Shown: positions 25,622 through 34,014, counted from the stretch's first letter. The stretch is DNA of 64,000 nucleotides from CAJBVG01 sp044337515 (GCA_044337515.1 JBIINK010000008.1:1-64000), one strand, 5' to 3'. The notes: a model not told the origin generated them from the sequence alone. Program-made: numbers and translations.

Positions 25622-26245
25622 TTAAAGTTGAATAGATTGGAAAGTATAATCAGCTTTGGTCCAGAAGTCGAGTGCGCGTGGGAGTGCGTCTTTTAAGCGT
25701 GAGTAGGCTTTGATACTATCGTGAAATACAATGATGGAGCCAGGTTCTGCTGCAGTAGTCACATTTTCAAAACATTTTTCGGCATCTATACTCTCATCAA
25801 AATCACCAGAAAGTACATCCCACATTATAATTTGAGTGGATGGAAATTGTTTCTTGATCCCTTTTATTTGAGAGGGGAGAATCCTACCATACGGTGGTCT
25901 GAAATAGGAGATATCGGTGTACTGTGTACATTGCTCTATGTTTTGTAAGTACTCGTTGGTATCTGTTCTCCAGCCATTTAAATGGTTATAAGTATGATTG
26001 CCAATACTGTGGCCTGCAGCTACTACTTGCTCATAAACTTCGGGGTGCTTTCTTACATTATCACCTATGCAAAAGAATGTAGCTTTAGCATTATATTTTG
26101 CTAATGTTTCCAAAACAAAAGGAGTAACTTCGGGGATTGGCCCGTCATCAAAGGTTAAATATAAAGTCTTCGATGCAGACGGAATATCCCATACCAATGA
26201 AGGGTACATTTTCTTTAAAAGCTTGGGATTTTTGATGAAGTACAT
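25622..26245 (-). CDS. Polysaccharide deacetylase family protein (NodB/CE4)
   Basis: About 207 residues from MYFIKNPKLLKKMYPSLVWD. An in-frame ATG at 26311 would add 22 residues, which I consider less likely because related proteins begin near MYF. The NodB motifs are visible: TFDDGP (catalytic and metal Asp), SIGNHTYNHL (H-x3-H metal site), FRPPYGR and IIMWDVLSGDFD. SIIVFHDS supplies the last His. The enzyme removes N-acetyl groups from amino-sugar polymers such as peptidoglycan or surface glycans. No N-terminal export signal is clear, which is unusual if the substrate is extracellular. Confidence 0.88.
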   Translation of the reverse strand: MYFIKNPKLLKKMYPSLVWDIPSASKTLYLTFDDGPIPEVTPFVLETLAKYNAKATFFCIGDNVRKHPEVYEQVVAAGHSIGNHTYNHLNGWRTDTNEYLQNIEQCTQYTDISYFRPPYGRILPSQIKGIKKQFPSTQIIMWDVLSGDFDESIDAEKCFENVTTAAEPGSIIVFHDSIKAYSRLKDALPRALDFWTKADYTFQSIQL

Positions 26246-26327
26246 TTTTTGCGCTTTGAAAATATTACGTAACAACGCTGTTTCATTGTTTTGTAATAGC
26301 GAATTTAACATATTTTTACATTAATCG

Positions 26328-26380
26328 AGTATCGGGTAGTGAGTAATGAGTAGTGGGTAGTGAGTATCGGGTATTGAGAT
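26328..26380. repeat. Heptamer tandem array (GTAGTGA family)
   Basis: GTATCGG, GTAGTGA, GTAATGA, GTAGTGG, GTAGTGA, GTATCGG, GTATTGA: direct, not inverted, between divergent genes. Confidence 0.8.
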
Positions 26381-26394
26381 AAAAATAATTATTT

Positions 26395-27711
26395 ATGATG
26401 AAAAGAACATTTTTGATTTTGGTTGCTTTCTTAAGCATTAGTGGTGTTAAGGCTCAAGTGTGGACGCTTGACAAATGTGTGAGCTATGCAATGGAAAACA
26501 ATTTAAACATTAAGCTCTCGAAGTTGAATGTTGACATGGCAGAGATAAACAAATTAGATTCTCGTTTTTCGATGTATCCTAATTTGAATGCATCTGCTTC
26601 TCAGTCTAATTCTTTTGGTAGAGCAATCAACCCATTTACGAATACATATGTATCTCAAAATGTAAGCTCGGTAAATTTAAATGCAAGCTCTAATGTAACT
26701 GTGTTCAATGGTCTTAGCAAAATCAATGCTTTCAGAGGTGATAAAGAATCATTAGAAGCAGAGAAGTTAACGCTCGAAAAAAGCAGGAACGATATCGCTT
26801 TGTTTGTAATTAATGCATACATGAATGTGTTATATACCCAAGATTTAGTGCGTGTTACTAAGGAGCAATTAGATGTTACAAAATCACAATTAGATCGTTC
26901 GGAGAAAAATGCAGCAGTAGGGAATGCTACGCAGGGTGATGTGTTGAACATTAAATCGCAAGTAGCTACCGACGAATTAAATGTAACTACAGCACAAAAT
27001 AACTTAGACATTGCAAAGCTAGATTTAATTCAATTATTAGACCGCGACCCTGGCGAAGGATTTGAAGTTGTTCGTCCGGAGAATGTTGAACAGTATTTAA
27101 CTGCAAATACATTTTCGAATTTAAAAGACGTGTACAGTACTGCAGAATCTACATTGCCAGATGTTAAAATTTTAGAATACAAATACAATGCAGCAAAATT
27201 TAATTTAGCAGCTGCCAAAGGAAATTTATATCCACGTTTAAATTTAGGAGCTGGTTTAGGTTCAGATTATGCCGACGTAAATCCTTCGTCATTCAACAAC
27301 CAAATCAATAATAACTTTTCGAAATTTGTTTCTTTCCAATTGTCGGTTCCAATTTTTAATGGGTATAGTGCAAGAAACAATGTAAAACGTGCAAGTATAG
27401 CCTTATCTAGCGCTGATATAAATCGCCAGCAATCGAAGTTAACCTTGAGCAAAAACATACAACAAGCTATTGCCGATTTGAGAGGTGCTAAGATGAAATA
27501 CGAATCTACTCAACGCAGTAACCAATCCTTAAAAGAAGCCTTTAAATACTCACAACAACGATTTGATGTGGGATTGTTGAATTCAGTTGATTATGGCTTA
27601 TCGAAGAATAATGTGGCAAAATCGGATGCGGATTTAATTCAAGCGAAATATGAATTAATTTTGCGTGCAAAACTTCTCGATTTTTATAATGGTAAACCGC
27701 TTACTTTTTAA
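26395..27711 (+). CDS. TolC family outer-membrane efflux protein
   Basis: A 438-residue protein with signal peptide (MMKRTFLILVAFLSISGVKAQ). It has the paired OEP repeats of TolC: an N-terminal LDKCVSYAMENNLNIKLS helix and long coiled-coil stretches rich in Asn, Ala and Gln. The second repeat begins near VKILEYKYNAAKFNLAAAKG. Trimeric TolC forms the exit duct of tripartite pumps and type I secretion. The adaptor gene follows after 27 nt, but no inner-membrane pump gene is in this unit. Confidence 0.92.
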   Translation: MMKRTFLILVAFLSISGVKAQVWTLDKCVSYAMENNLNIKLSKLNVDMAEINKLDSRFSMYPNLNASASQSNSFGRAINPFTNTYVSQNVSSVNLNASSNVTVFNGLSKINAFRGDKESLEAEKLTLEKSRNDIALFVINAYMNVLYTQDLVRVTKEQLDVTKSQLDRSEKNAAVGNATQGDVLNIKSQVATDELNVTTAQNNLDIAKLDLIQLLDRDPGEGFEVVRPENVEQYLTANTFSNLKDVYSTAESTLPDVKILEYKYNAAKFNLAAAKGNLYPRLNLGAGLGSDYADVNPSSFNNQINNNFSKFVSFQLSVPIFNGYSARNNVKRASIALSSADINRQQSKLTLSKNIQQAIADLRGAKMKYESTQRSNQSLKEAFKYSQQRFDVGLLNSVDYGLSKNNVAKSDADLIQAKYELILRAKLLDFYNGKPLTF

Positions 27712-27738
27712 TAAATTCGAAATAATTAAGGAAAGATC

Positions 27739-29082
27739 ATGTTAAAGAAGAATAAAAATATTGTCATCTATTTATCAATTGCTGTAGTTGTATTAATCAT
27801 AGTTTTGGTAATAGGTAAAAAATCTGGCTGGTTCGGTGGTGCAAAAGATGAGCAAGTTGCAGTTGAAAAAGTAGAAAAGCGTAATATTATTGAAACTGTT
27901 TCTGCTTCAGGAAAAATACAACCAGAAATTGAAGTTAAAATTTCACCAGATGTATCTGGAGAAATTATTGGATTATATGTGAAAGAAGGAGATAAGGTTA
28001 AGAAGGGGCAATTGTTAGTGAAGATTCGTCCGGATGTTTATGAGTCGTATCGCGATCGCGCAACGGCAGCAGTAAACAATAGCAAAGCCAATCTTTCTAA
28101 TGCAGATGCTCGTTTCATTCAATCCGATCAAGCGTATAAGCGTAATACAAAATTGCATAATGACAAGGTCATTTCGGATGCAGATTTTGAGCAAATCAAA
28201 AGTAATTACATGGTTTCTAAAGCAGAAGTTGAAGCAGCACGATTTAACGTGAAAAGCGCTGAAGCTTCATTGAAGGAAGCTCAAGATAATTTAGTAAAAA
28301 CAACCATCTTCTCACCAGTAGATGGAACGGTTTCTAAACTAAATGTAGAGTCGGGTGAACGTGTGGTAGGTACATCACAAATGACAGGTACTGAAATGTT
28401 GCGTATTGCAAATCTAAACAGCATGGAAGTGAGTGTTGATGTAAATGAGAACGATATTAACCGTTTGAGTTTAGGAGATACCGCAACAATTGAAGTAGAT
28501 GCATTTATCGATAAAAAATTTAAAGGTGTAGTAACAGAAATTGCAAACTCAGCTAACGTAGTTGGAAGTAGTGCTGACCAAGTGACTAATTTCACCGTTA
28601 AAATTAGAGTGCTTGCTGAATCATATGCTAGCTTATTATCAAAAGACAAAAATTTACCATCGCCATTCCGTCCAGGATTATCAGCTACAGTAGATATTCA
28701 AACAGAGAAGATTGTAGATATCTTAACAGTGCCAATTCAAGCGGTAACAACAAGAGATGATACAACGAGTATCAACAAGTCTCCAATTGTTGCAGCTTCT
28801 ACGAAAAAGGATGATAAGAAAGAAGAATCTGCTGCAAAAGCGAAAACAGAAAAAAGCTCAGAAATATTCGAATACGTATTTGTGGTTGAAAAAGGGAAAG
28901 TGAAAATGCAATTGGTAAAAACAGGTATACAAGATGATCAGTTTATTCAAATTCTTTCAGGCTTAACCGAAGGACAAGAAGTTGTAACAGCACCTTATTT
29001 ATCCATTTCTAAAAAGTTGAAAAATGGAACGGCAGTGAAAGTGGTTAAAGAGGATGAGTTGTTTAAAGAAGAGAAGAAATAA
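27739..29082 (+). CDS. Periplasmic adaptor subunit (HlyD/MacA family)
   Basis: A 447-residue membrane-fusion protein anchored by an N-terminal helix (about residues 8-28). SGKIQPEIEVKISPDVSGEIIGLYVKEGDKVKKGQ is the first lipoyl half. A coiled-coil hairpin spans about residues 100-185 and the second half reads TTIFSPVDGTVSKLNVESGERV. Beta-barrel and membrane-proximal domains follow. An unusual Lys/Glu-rich insertion (STKKDDKKEESAAKAK, near 355-375) interrupts the C-terminal part. It bridges TolC and an inner-membrane transporter; in Bacteroidota the next gene is usually a MacB-type permease, which is missing here. Confidence 0.9.
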   Translation: MLKKNKNIVIYLSIAVVVLIIVLVIGKKSGWFGGAKDEQVAVEKVEKRNIIETVSASGKIQPEIEVKISPDVSGEIIGLYVKEGDKVKKGQLLVKIRPDVYESYRDRATAAVNNSKANLSNADARFIQSDQAYKRNTKLHNDKVISDADFEQIKSNYMVSKAEVEAARFNVKSAEASLKEAQDNLVKTTIFSPVDGTVSKLNVESGERVVGTSQMTGTEMLRIANLNSMEVSVDVNENDINRLSLGDTATIEVDAFIDKKFKGVVTEIANSANVVGSSADQVTNFTVKIRVLAESYASLLSKDKNLPSPFRPGLSATVDIQTEKIVDILTVPIQAVTTRDDTTSINKSPIVAASTKKDDKKEESAAKAKTEKSSEIFEYVFVVEKGKVKMQLVKTGIQDDQFIQILSGLTEGQEVVTAPYLSISKKLKNGTAVKVVKEDELFKEEKK

Positions 29083-29083
29083 A

Positions 29084-29168
29084 ATTAATGTGCTAATGTG
29101 CTAATGTGTTAATGTGCAAATAATTATTTCACTAGCACATTAGCACATTAGCACATTAGCACATTAAT
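29084..29168. repeat. Inverted octamer arrays (GTGCTAAT family), near-perfect 34-nt arms
   Basis: The left arm (29084-29117) is four to five GTGCTAAT units. The right arm (29135-29168) is its complement with about one mismatch. It lies between convergent genes and overlaps the cytochrome c stop codon, so both mRNAs would end in the same hairpin. Confidence 0.88.
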
Positions 29169-29607
29169 TATCGTTTTTACGTAAATACTCATAGATACGT
29201 CTAGCATCATCGTCTGTTAAGCCTTGATTTGGCATACGAACAGCGTATATTTTCAATTGCTCTTGAAGCTCTGGATCTTTCTCAATCATCACATCAGAGT
29301 TAGTCATGTAATTCATTATCCAAGCTGCTTTCTTGCGCTTGCTAACTCCTTTTAATCCTGGTCCAACTAATTTTTCATCGGTTATTTTATGACAAGCTGT
29401 ACACTTTGATTGGAATACAAGTTCGCCTAACGAGGCTAAGTTCTCATCCACACTATCTGGTATAGAAATGCTTGTAAACTTGCCTTCTCCTAAAATAGGG
29501 TCGTAAGGCTTGTTAGCAGTTTGACTTTCAGTTGATTGTTGAGTTGTACTACCGCCACATGAAGAAAATAATACAATTGAGAAAAATAGGACAATTGTTG
29601 ATTTCAT
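29164..29607 (-). CDS. Cytochrome c lipoprotein, mono-heme
   Basis: A 147-residue lipoprotein starting MKSTIVLFFSIVLFSSCGG (lipobox FSSC). A longer in-frame start at 29673 lies upstream of the promoter and is rejected. After a Ser/Thr/Gln-rich linker the class I cytochrome domain has CTACHK (heme attachment). Its distal Met is in VRMPNQGLTDDDARRIYEYL. It is clearly homologous to the cytochrome at 39780-40244 in the nos operon, sharing GEGKF, KLVGPG and VRMPNQGLTDD. It is divergent from the iron-sulfur repair gene. Probably an electron carrier for periplasmic respiration; which reductase it serves is inferred, not shown. Confidence 0.88.
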   Translation of the reverse strand: MKSTIVLFFSIVLFSSCGGSTTQQSTESQTANKPYDPILGEGKFTSISIPDSVDENLASLGELVFQSKCTACHKITDEKLVGPGLKGVSKRKKAAWIMNYMTNSDVMIEKDPELQEQLKIYAVRMPNQGLTDDDARRIYEYLRKNDN

Positions 29608-29630
29608 ACTGATGATGTTAGGTGTTACAA

Positions 29631-29638
29631 CAAATGTA
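29631..29638 (-). promoter_or_regulatory. -7 promoter element for the cytochrome c gene
   Basis: TACATTTG on the minus strand, 24 nt before the ATG at 29607. It fixes the start choice. Confidence 0.65.
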
Positions 29639-29710
29639 TAAAATTGTGATGTTATTTGCATAGCAGCATTCAAAAATTACCCAATTGTCATATTAGTATC
29701 AAATTAATAA

Positions 29711-29759
29711 AAGTATTTAAGTACTTTATTGCTTTATTAGTTTTTTCGAATTACATTTG
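29711..29759 (+). promoter_or_regulatory. Promoter and possible operator of the NO-repair operon
   Basis: TACATTTG (29752-29759) is a consensus -7 box, with TTG 20 nt upstream (29729-29731). Upstream lies the dyad AAGTA-N6-TACTT (29711-29726). The 13-mer AAGTATTTAAGTA (29711-29723) recurs, on the coding strand, upstream of the nos operon (40315-40327 reversed). The regulator is not known. Confidence 0.6.
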
Positions 29760-29780
29760 ATCTATATAAATCAGTTAAAA

Positions 29781-30710
29781 ATGGAAAGAATCATAGAAAA
29801 TAGTATAGATGTAAGGATAATTGAGCCAAAATATAAGCATATGCGAATATTTGAACGATTTGATGAACTCAACAAAGGGGAGAGTTTGTTAATTATTAAC
29901 GATCATGACCCTAAGCCATTGTACTATCAGTTACTAGCTGAGCGAGGTAATATTTTTAATTGGACGTACTTATTAAATGGTCCTGATGAATGGCAAGTAG
30001 AAATAGAATTACGAAAAACAGATACAGAAGAAAGTGTAGGCGAAATTGCAGCCAAAGACATCAAAAAGGTAGCAATTTTTAAAAAATACGGAATCGATTT
30101 CTGCTGTGGAGGTAAGAAAACATTAAGTCAAGTATGTGTGGAGAAGGGTATAGACGTTAAAGTAGTGGAGTTTGAATTAGACGCAACAGAACCTCTGTTA
30201 AGCAATGTGGAAAATGATTTCAATGACTTCCCCTTAGATATATTGTGTGATTACATTGAAAACACACATCATGAATATGTGAAAAGTGTATTACCTACAT
30301 TACTAGAGATTTCAAATAAAGTATCCAACAAACATGGTGGAAGAGATCCAGAATTATTTAGAATAAATGAACTAGTTCATTTAGTGAATAATGAATTAAT
30401 GTTGCACATGAGAAAGGAAGAAGTGATTTTATTTCCATTTATAAGAAGTCTTGTAAATGACAAGAAAATAACAATTACGAAGGAGATGTTAGAAGGGCCT
30501 ATTCATATGATGGAAATTGAACACGAGTCGGTAGGGGAAAAGTTTACCGAAATTGCTATTCTAACGAATCATTTTACTCCACCGGCAACAGCCTGTGCAT
30601 CATATTTAATGTTATATAAAACGTTAAAAGAATTTGAAGAGGATTTACATTTACATATACATTTAGAAAATAATATATTATTTCCTAAATCAATGAACCT
30701 AATTTTCTAA
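29781..30710 (+). CDS. Iron-sulfur cluster repair protein (DUF2249-ScdA_N-hemerythrin fusion)
   Basis: About 309 residues from MERIIENSIDVRII; a TTG at 29757 overlaps the promoter. Three domains in order: DUF2249 (about 5-80; GESLLIINDHDPKPLYYQ, NWTYLLNGPDEWQV), ScdA_N (about 88-130; KKVAIFKKYGIDFCCGGKKT with the Cys-Cys pair) and a di-iron hemerythrin-like domain (about 150-305). Its metal ligands are seen in NTHHEYV, LMLHMRKEEVILFP, MEIEHES and HLENNILFP. RIC/YtfE/ScdA proteins repair nitrosatively or oxidatively damaged Fe-S clusters. The N-terminal DUF2249 fusion is an extra. First gene of a tight operon with two regulators and a membrane protein. Confidence 0.88.
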   Translation: MERIIENSIDVRIIEPKYKHMRIFERFDELNKGESLLIINDHDPKPLYYQLLAERGNIFNWTYLLNGPDEWQVEIELRKTDTEESVGEIAAKDIKKVAIFKKYGIDFCCGGKKTLSQVCVEKGIDVKVVEFELDATEPLLSNVENDFNDFPLDILCDYIENTHHEYVKSVLPTLLEISNKVSNKHGGRDPELFRINELVHLVNNELMLHMRKEEVILFPFIRSLVNDKKITITKEMLEGPIHMMEIEHESVGEKFTEIAILTNHFTPPATACASYLMLYKTLKEFEEDLHLHIHLENNILFPKSMNLIF

Positions 30711-30712
30711 TT

Positions 30713-31144
30713 ATGCTAAGTAATACATGTAAAATAGCTATTAATGCTGTAGTTTTTTTATCTACTAAGATAGATACGAATGAACGTTTCACGATTAAAG
30801 AAATTGCTTCTGAAATAGAAGTAAGTGAACACACTTTGGGGAAATTATTACAAGTTTTGGTTAAAAGAAACATTATATTTAGTGAGAAAGGTCCCTCTGG
30901 TGGTTTTTATATAAGTAATCAGCAGATGCAATTGCCTGTAATGAGTATTGTTGAAGCAATTGATGGTAAAGAGATATTCAAAGAATGTGGGTTAGGGTTG
31001 AGCAAATGTAGTCATACGAAACCTTGTTCAATTCACAATCAATATAAAGAAGCTAGGGATTTATTTATGGATATTTTCAATAACAATAAAATTTCTGACT
31101 TAGGAAAATCTGTTACAAATGGTCTAACTTATCTTGTGAATTAG
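30713..31144 (+). CDS. Rrf2 family transcriptional regulator (NsrR-like)
   Basis: A 143-residue winged-helix regulator. The DNA-binding region is TIKEIASEIEVSEHTLGKLLQVL, followed by the wing KGPSGGFYIS. Three cysteines near the C-terminal helix (ECGLGLSKCSHTKPC, spacing Cx6Cx5C) match the cluster-binding pattern of Rrf2 sensors such as NsrR and IscR. NsrR senses NO with an Fe-S cluster. Given its position 2 nt after a cluster-repair gene, an NO- or redox-sensing role is likely but inferred. The Crp/Fnr gene starts at the next base. Confidence 0.88.
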   Translation: MLSNTCKIAINAVVFLSTKIDTNERFTIKEIASEIEVSEHTLGKLLQVLVKRNIIFSEKGPSGGFYISNQQMQLPVMSIVEAIDGKEIFKECGLGLSKCSHTKPCSIHNQYKEARDLFMDIFNNNKISDLGKSVTNGLTYLVN

Positions 31145-31738
31145 ATGAACATTGATCCTGATATATTAACAGCATGGGGAGGCGTATATAAAAAATACGA
31201 TAAGCATGAGCATGTTTTTCATGAAGGTGAACTAGCCAGATTCTATTATCAAATTGTAGAAGGCAGTGTTAAAATGTACAATTCGAATGAAGCAGGTAAA
31301 GAGTACCTTCAAGGAATATTCTACCAAAGTCAAAGTTTTGGTGAGCCTCCATTATTTATAGACAAACCCTATCCTGCAAATGCGATGTGTTTACAGAAAT
31401 CTATATTAATTAGGATGTCGATTGAAAATCTAAATAAAATTATTGTAGAGTATCCTAAATTGATGGAGGATTTTGTAAAGCATTTTTCTCGTCGAATATA
31501 TAATAAGTCAATTACCGCAAAAGAGATTGTGAATAATAATCCTGAATTTAGAATTCTTGGATTTTTAGAATCTTATAAGAAATCAATAGCCCCATGTGAA
31601 GAGAAAATATTAATCCCATTTACTAGGCAAGAAATAGCAAATTTTACAGGGTTACGAGTAGAAACTGTAATCAGAACATTAATGAAGATGCAAACTTTAG
31701 ACAAGTTGATCATTAGAAATCACAAGTTGTATTATTAG
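31145..31738 (+). CDS. Crp/Fnr family transcriptional regulator
   Basis: A 197-residue regulator. The N-terminal cyclic-nucleotide-binding-type beta roll spans about residues 10-120 (VFHEGELARFYYQIVEGSVKMY, then QSFGEPPLF). The C-terminal winged helix has IPFTRQEIANFTGLRVETVIRTLMKM. It lacks the N-terminal cysteine cluster of FNR, so it is more like DNR/NnrR- or Crp-type members. In this context it is a good candidate to control the nos and repair operons. A Crp/Fnr-type dyad TATGA-N6-TCATA lies upstream of the nos operon. Zero-base spacing to the Rrf2 gene and one base to the next gene indicate translational coupling. Confidence 0.92.
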   Translation: MNIDPDILTAWGGVYKKYDKHEHVFHEGELARFYYQIVEGSVKMYNSNEAGKEYLQGIFYQSQSFGEPPLFIDKPYPANAMCLQKSILIRMSIENLNKIIVEYPKLMEDFVKHFSRRIYNKSITAKEIVNNNPEFRILGFLESYKKSIAPCEEKILIPFTRQEIANFTGLRVETVIRTLMKMQTLDKLIIRNHKLYY

Positions 31739-31739
31739 T

Positions 31740-32930
31740 ATGAATTACAAAAAATGGATTTTAGTGTTAATCGCTAACTTATTAATAGTTGCATTGTTAG
31801 GTTTTCTGATGCGATATAAAATTGCATTTTCCTTCCCATTTCTAGAGCAAAAACATTTACAACACGCACATTCGCATTTTGCTTTTGCAGCCTGGATTAG
31901 CCAAGCTTTATATCTTTTGTTGATTTATTTTTTAGATCAAAATATTCAGATAAATTGGAAAAGATATAATAGGATACTAATTGCAAATACAGTTTTATCT
32001 GTTGGGATGATGATTTCTTTTATATTATATGGTTATCATATTTCATCAAATACATTCTCTTTTCTTATTGTTATAACCTCTGTACTATTCACCTATTTTT
32101 TTATAAAAGATGCTTTGAAGTTTAAAGAACAGGCTTTTGTAAAGTACTGGTTTTATGCGGCATTGTTTTTTAATTTTATTTCAAATTTCGGAACATTTTA
32201 TTTAGCTTATTTAATGATAAGCAAATCGTACCAGCAAGATGTACATCTCGCAAGTGTTTATTTTTATTTGCATTTTCAATACAATGGGTGGTTTATCTTT
32301 ACCTGTTTTGGTTTGATGTTCTATCAGTTATTGAAGTATATGCACATAAAGAATGCGATGGCAATTTTCTGGGTGTTTTTCTTATCTACTTTCCCTAGCT
32401 ATTTTTTATCAATCTTATGGCTTAAAATTCCTTTATCATTATATGTAATAGTGATCTTATCCTCTTTATTGCAGTTACTCGCATGGGTTTATTTATTGGT
32501 TCAAGTTTCTATTCATAAAAAGAAGCTCGTGTTATCAACCGATAAGTATTTCCCTAGAATTGTTTGGGTGATCTTATTTGCGTTTACACTAAAATTATTA
32601 CTGCAATTGGTTTCAACCATTCCATTTATTAGCCATATAGCCTATAGTTTGAGGCCTATTGTAATTGCTTATTTGCATTTGGTTTTATTAGTGATCATCT
32701 CGATGTTCATTTTACACTATTTATTTAGATATATTCTGCTCAAATCATTTTCAAAATACATCTATTATTTTATGATTATTATAATAATTAATGAGATTTT
32801 GTTAGGTATTCAGGGCTTTGCAGGTATGTTTACTATAAGTATTCTGAATATCCATTATTATCTATTTTTTATCAGCTTTTTTATAGTATTAAGTGTAATA
32901 TCTGTTTTTCGACATATTCAATCTTTATGA
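31740..32930 (+). CDS. Polytopic His-rich membrane protein of the NO island, function unknown
   Basis: A 396-residue integral membrane protein with about 12 predicted helices. Notable residues are a His cluster QHAHSHFAFAAW (His42, 44, 46) at the start of helix 2. Further His lie in YFYLHFQYNGWFIF (His178) and IAYLHLVLL (His313). This recalls the helix-embedded His ligands of heme-copper oxidase-like and NnrS-like proteins, but I cannot align the complete set of ligands. It has no soluble domain. It is the fourth gene of the repair-Rrf2-Crp operon (1-nt gap), so a heme- or NO-related membrane function is plausible. I do not assign an enzyme. Confidence 0.7.
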   Translation: MNYKKWILVLIANLLIVALLGFLMRYKIAFSFPFLEQKHLQHAHSHFAFAAWISQALYLLLIYFLDQNIQINWKRYNRILIANTVLSVGMMISFILYGYHISSNTFSFLIVITSVLFTYFFIKDALKFKEQAFVKYWFYAALFFNFISNFGTFYLAYLMISKSYQQDVHLASVYFYLHFQYNGWFIFTCFGLMFYQLLKYMHIKNAMAIFWVFFLSTFPSYFLSILWLKIPLSLYVIVILSSLLQLLAWVYLLVQVSIHKKKLVLSTDKYFPRIVWVILFAFTLKLLLQLVSTIPFISHIAYSLRPIVIAYLHLVLLVIISMFILHYLFRYILLKSFSKYIYYFMIIIIINEILLGIQGFAGMFTISILNIHYYLFFISFFIVLSVISVFRHIQSL

Positions 32931-32988
32931 TTGAACTCATAAAACTCTAATGTTACAAGCAGTAATTTTGATTAAACAATTAAACATT

Positions 32989-33552
32989 ATGGAAACAATA
33001 TTTAAATCTATTATCATTTCAGGAATTGTATTAAGCACTGCATGTGGAAGCAATAGTACAACTGAAAATACAAGCAATACAACTTCAACTGAAACTCCCG
33101 CACAAACTGGTCAATCAGGTGTACAGGATGATGTTTCTAATCCAAACGTTGTACAAGTTGCTGTTGGGAGTAAAGATCATACAACGCTAGTAGCAGCAGT
33201 TAAAGCTGGTGAATTAGTAGATGCATTAAGCAACGCTGGTCCATTTACTGTATTTGCGCCAACAAATGCTGCGTTCGATGCATTGCCTGCAGGAACTGTA
33301 GAATCTCTATTAACTCCTGAAAAGAAAGATGCGCTAATTGATATTTTACAATACCATGTATCTGTTGGGGTGTACAAATTAGAAAATTTACAAGATGGCC
33401 AATCTATTGGACAAGTAAATGGTGGTAATGTAATAGTTACTAAAAAAGGTGAAGACTATTTTGTGAATGGAAAAGCAAAAATATTAGGTACCGTTGTTGC
33501 TTCTAATGGTATTATTTATGTTATTGACCAAGTCTTAATCCCAGGGCAATAA
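32989..33552 (+). CDS. Fasciclin (FAS1) domain lipoprotein
   Basis: About 187 residues from METIFKSIIISGIVLSTACGS; lipobox STAC. An upstream in-frame ATG at 32950 would place 13 residues before the signal peptide. A Thr/Ser/Asn-rich linker (about 22-55) leads to one FAS1 domain with AGPFTVFAPTNAAFDALPAGT (H1 region) and LQYHVSVGVYKL. VASNGIIYVIDQVLIP ends it (H2 region). FAS1 domains mediate adhesion or complex assembly. FAS1 lipoproteins are seen near nos and other cupro-protein loci in Bacteroidota, but its task here is unknown. It lies 58 nt after the membrane protein and ends at a bidirectional terminator. Confidence 0.88.
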   Translation: METIFKSIIISGIVLSTACGSNSTTENTSNTTSTETPAQTGQSGVQDDVSNPNVVQVAVGSKDHTTLVAAVKAGELVDALSNAGPFTVFAPTNAAFDALPAGTVESLLTPEKKDALIDILQYHVSVGVYKLENLQDGQSIGQVNGGNVIVTKKGEDYFVNGKAKILGTVVASNGIIYVIDQVLIPGQ

Positions 33553-33584
33553 ATAGTATTGGTTATAAGATTTATTGTATAAGT

Positions 33585-33627
33585 AGAAAAGCATGGAGTA
33601 TTAACTCTATGCTTTTCTTATTTTTTT
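33585..33627. terminator. Bidirectional terminator between the convergent NO and N2O operons
   Basis: Arms AGAAAAGCATGGAG (33585-33598) and CTCTATGCTTTTCT (33605-33618) pair at 13 of 14 positions and a T-run follows. The right arm overlaps the last codons of the hemoglobin gene. Confidence 0.85.
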
Positions 33628-33993
33628 ATCCAAGTTGATCTGCATCACTTTCGCTATTCTATTTGCTTTCATTTTTATATTTTCAGCATTTACTCCTTCG
33701 AAATGAAAATCTATCGTGGTATTGAATAGTTTAAGCCACCTGTTGAAGTCTTTCTTTTTCATAGGGTGCTTCTTATCTATAGTTTTATGGATACTCATCG
33801 GGTTGCCTTCATAATCATTATTAAAAAACAATAAGTTCTCCCAGAAATCAATCATAGCAGGTAAGTGAGTTTCCCAATTCACATGCATTACATCTGTAAA
33901 GAAATGACCAATGGTTTTATCCGTACTTACTTTCAGATAGAATTCTTTGATGATTAATTCTAAATCGTTTCTATCAGTTATATCTTTTTTCAT
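33607..33993 (-). CDS. Group III truncated hemoglobin
   Basis: A 128-residue globin. FYLKVSTDKTIGHFFTDV, HVNWETHLPAMIDFWENLLF and GNPMSIHKTIDKKHPMKKKDF are typical of the group III (trHbP) family. The proximal His is likely in the KKHPM region or later helix. These 2-on-2 globins bind O2 and NO; roles in NO handling or oxygen delivery are proposed for the family. It is the last gene of the nos operon, 21 nt after nosY, which supports a link with nitrogen-oxide respiration. The 3' end is part of a terminator stem. Confidence 0.9.
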   Translation of the reverse strand: MKKDITDRNDLELIIKEFYLKVSTDKTIGHFFTDVMHVNWETHLPAMIDFWENLLFFNNDYEGNPMSIHKTIDKKHPMKKKDFNRWLKLFNTTIDFHFEGVNAENIKMKANRIAKVMQINLDKKIRKA

Positions 33994-34014
33994 GCTTCGA
34001 ATTTCTTGTTGAAT

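Noticed and set aside
31740..32930. Assignment as NorB or NnrS
   Set aside because: The His pattern and sequence do not show the conserved motifs of either family; left as unassigned.
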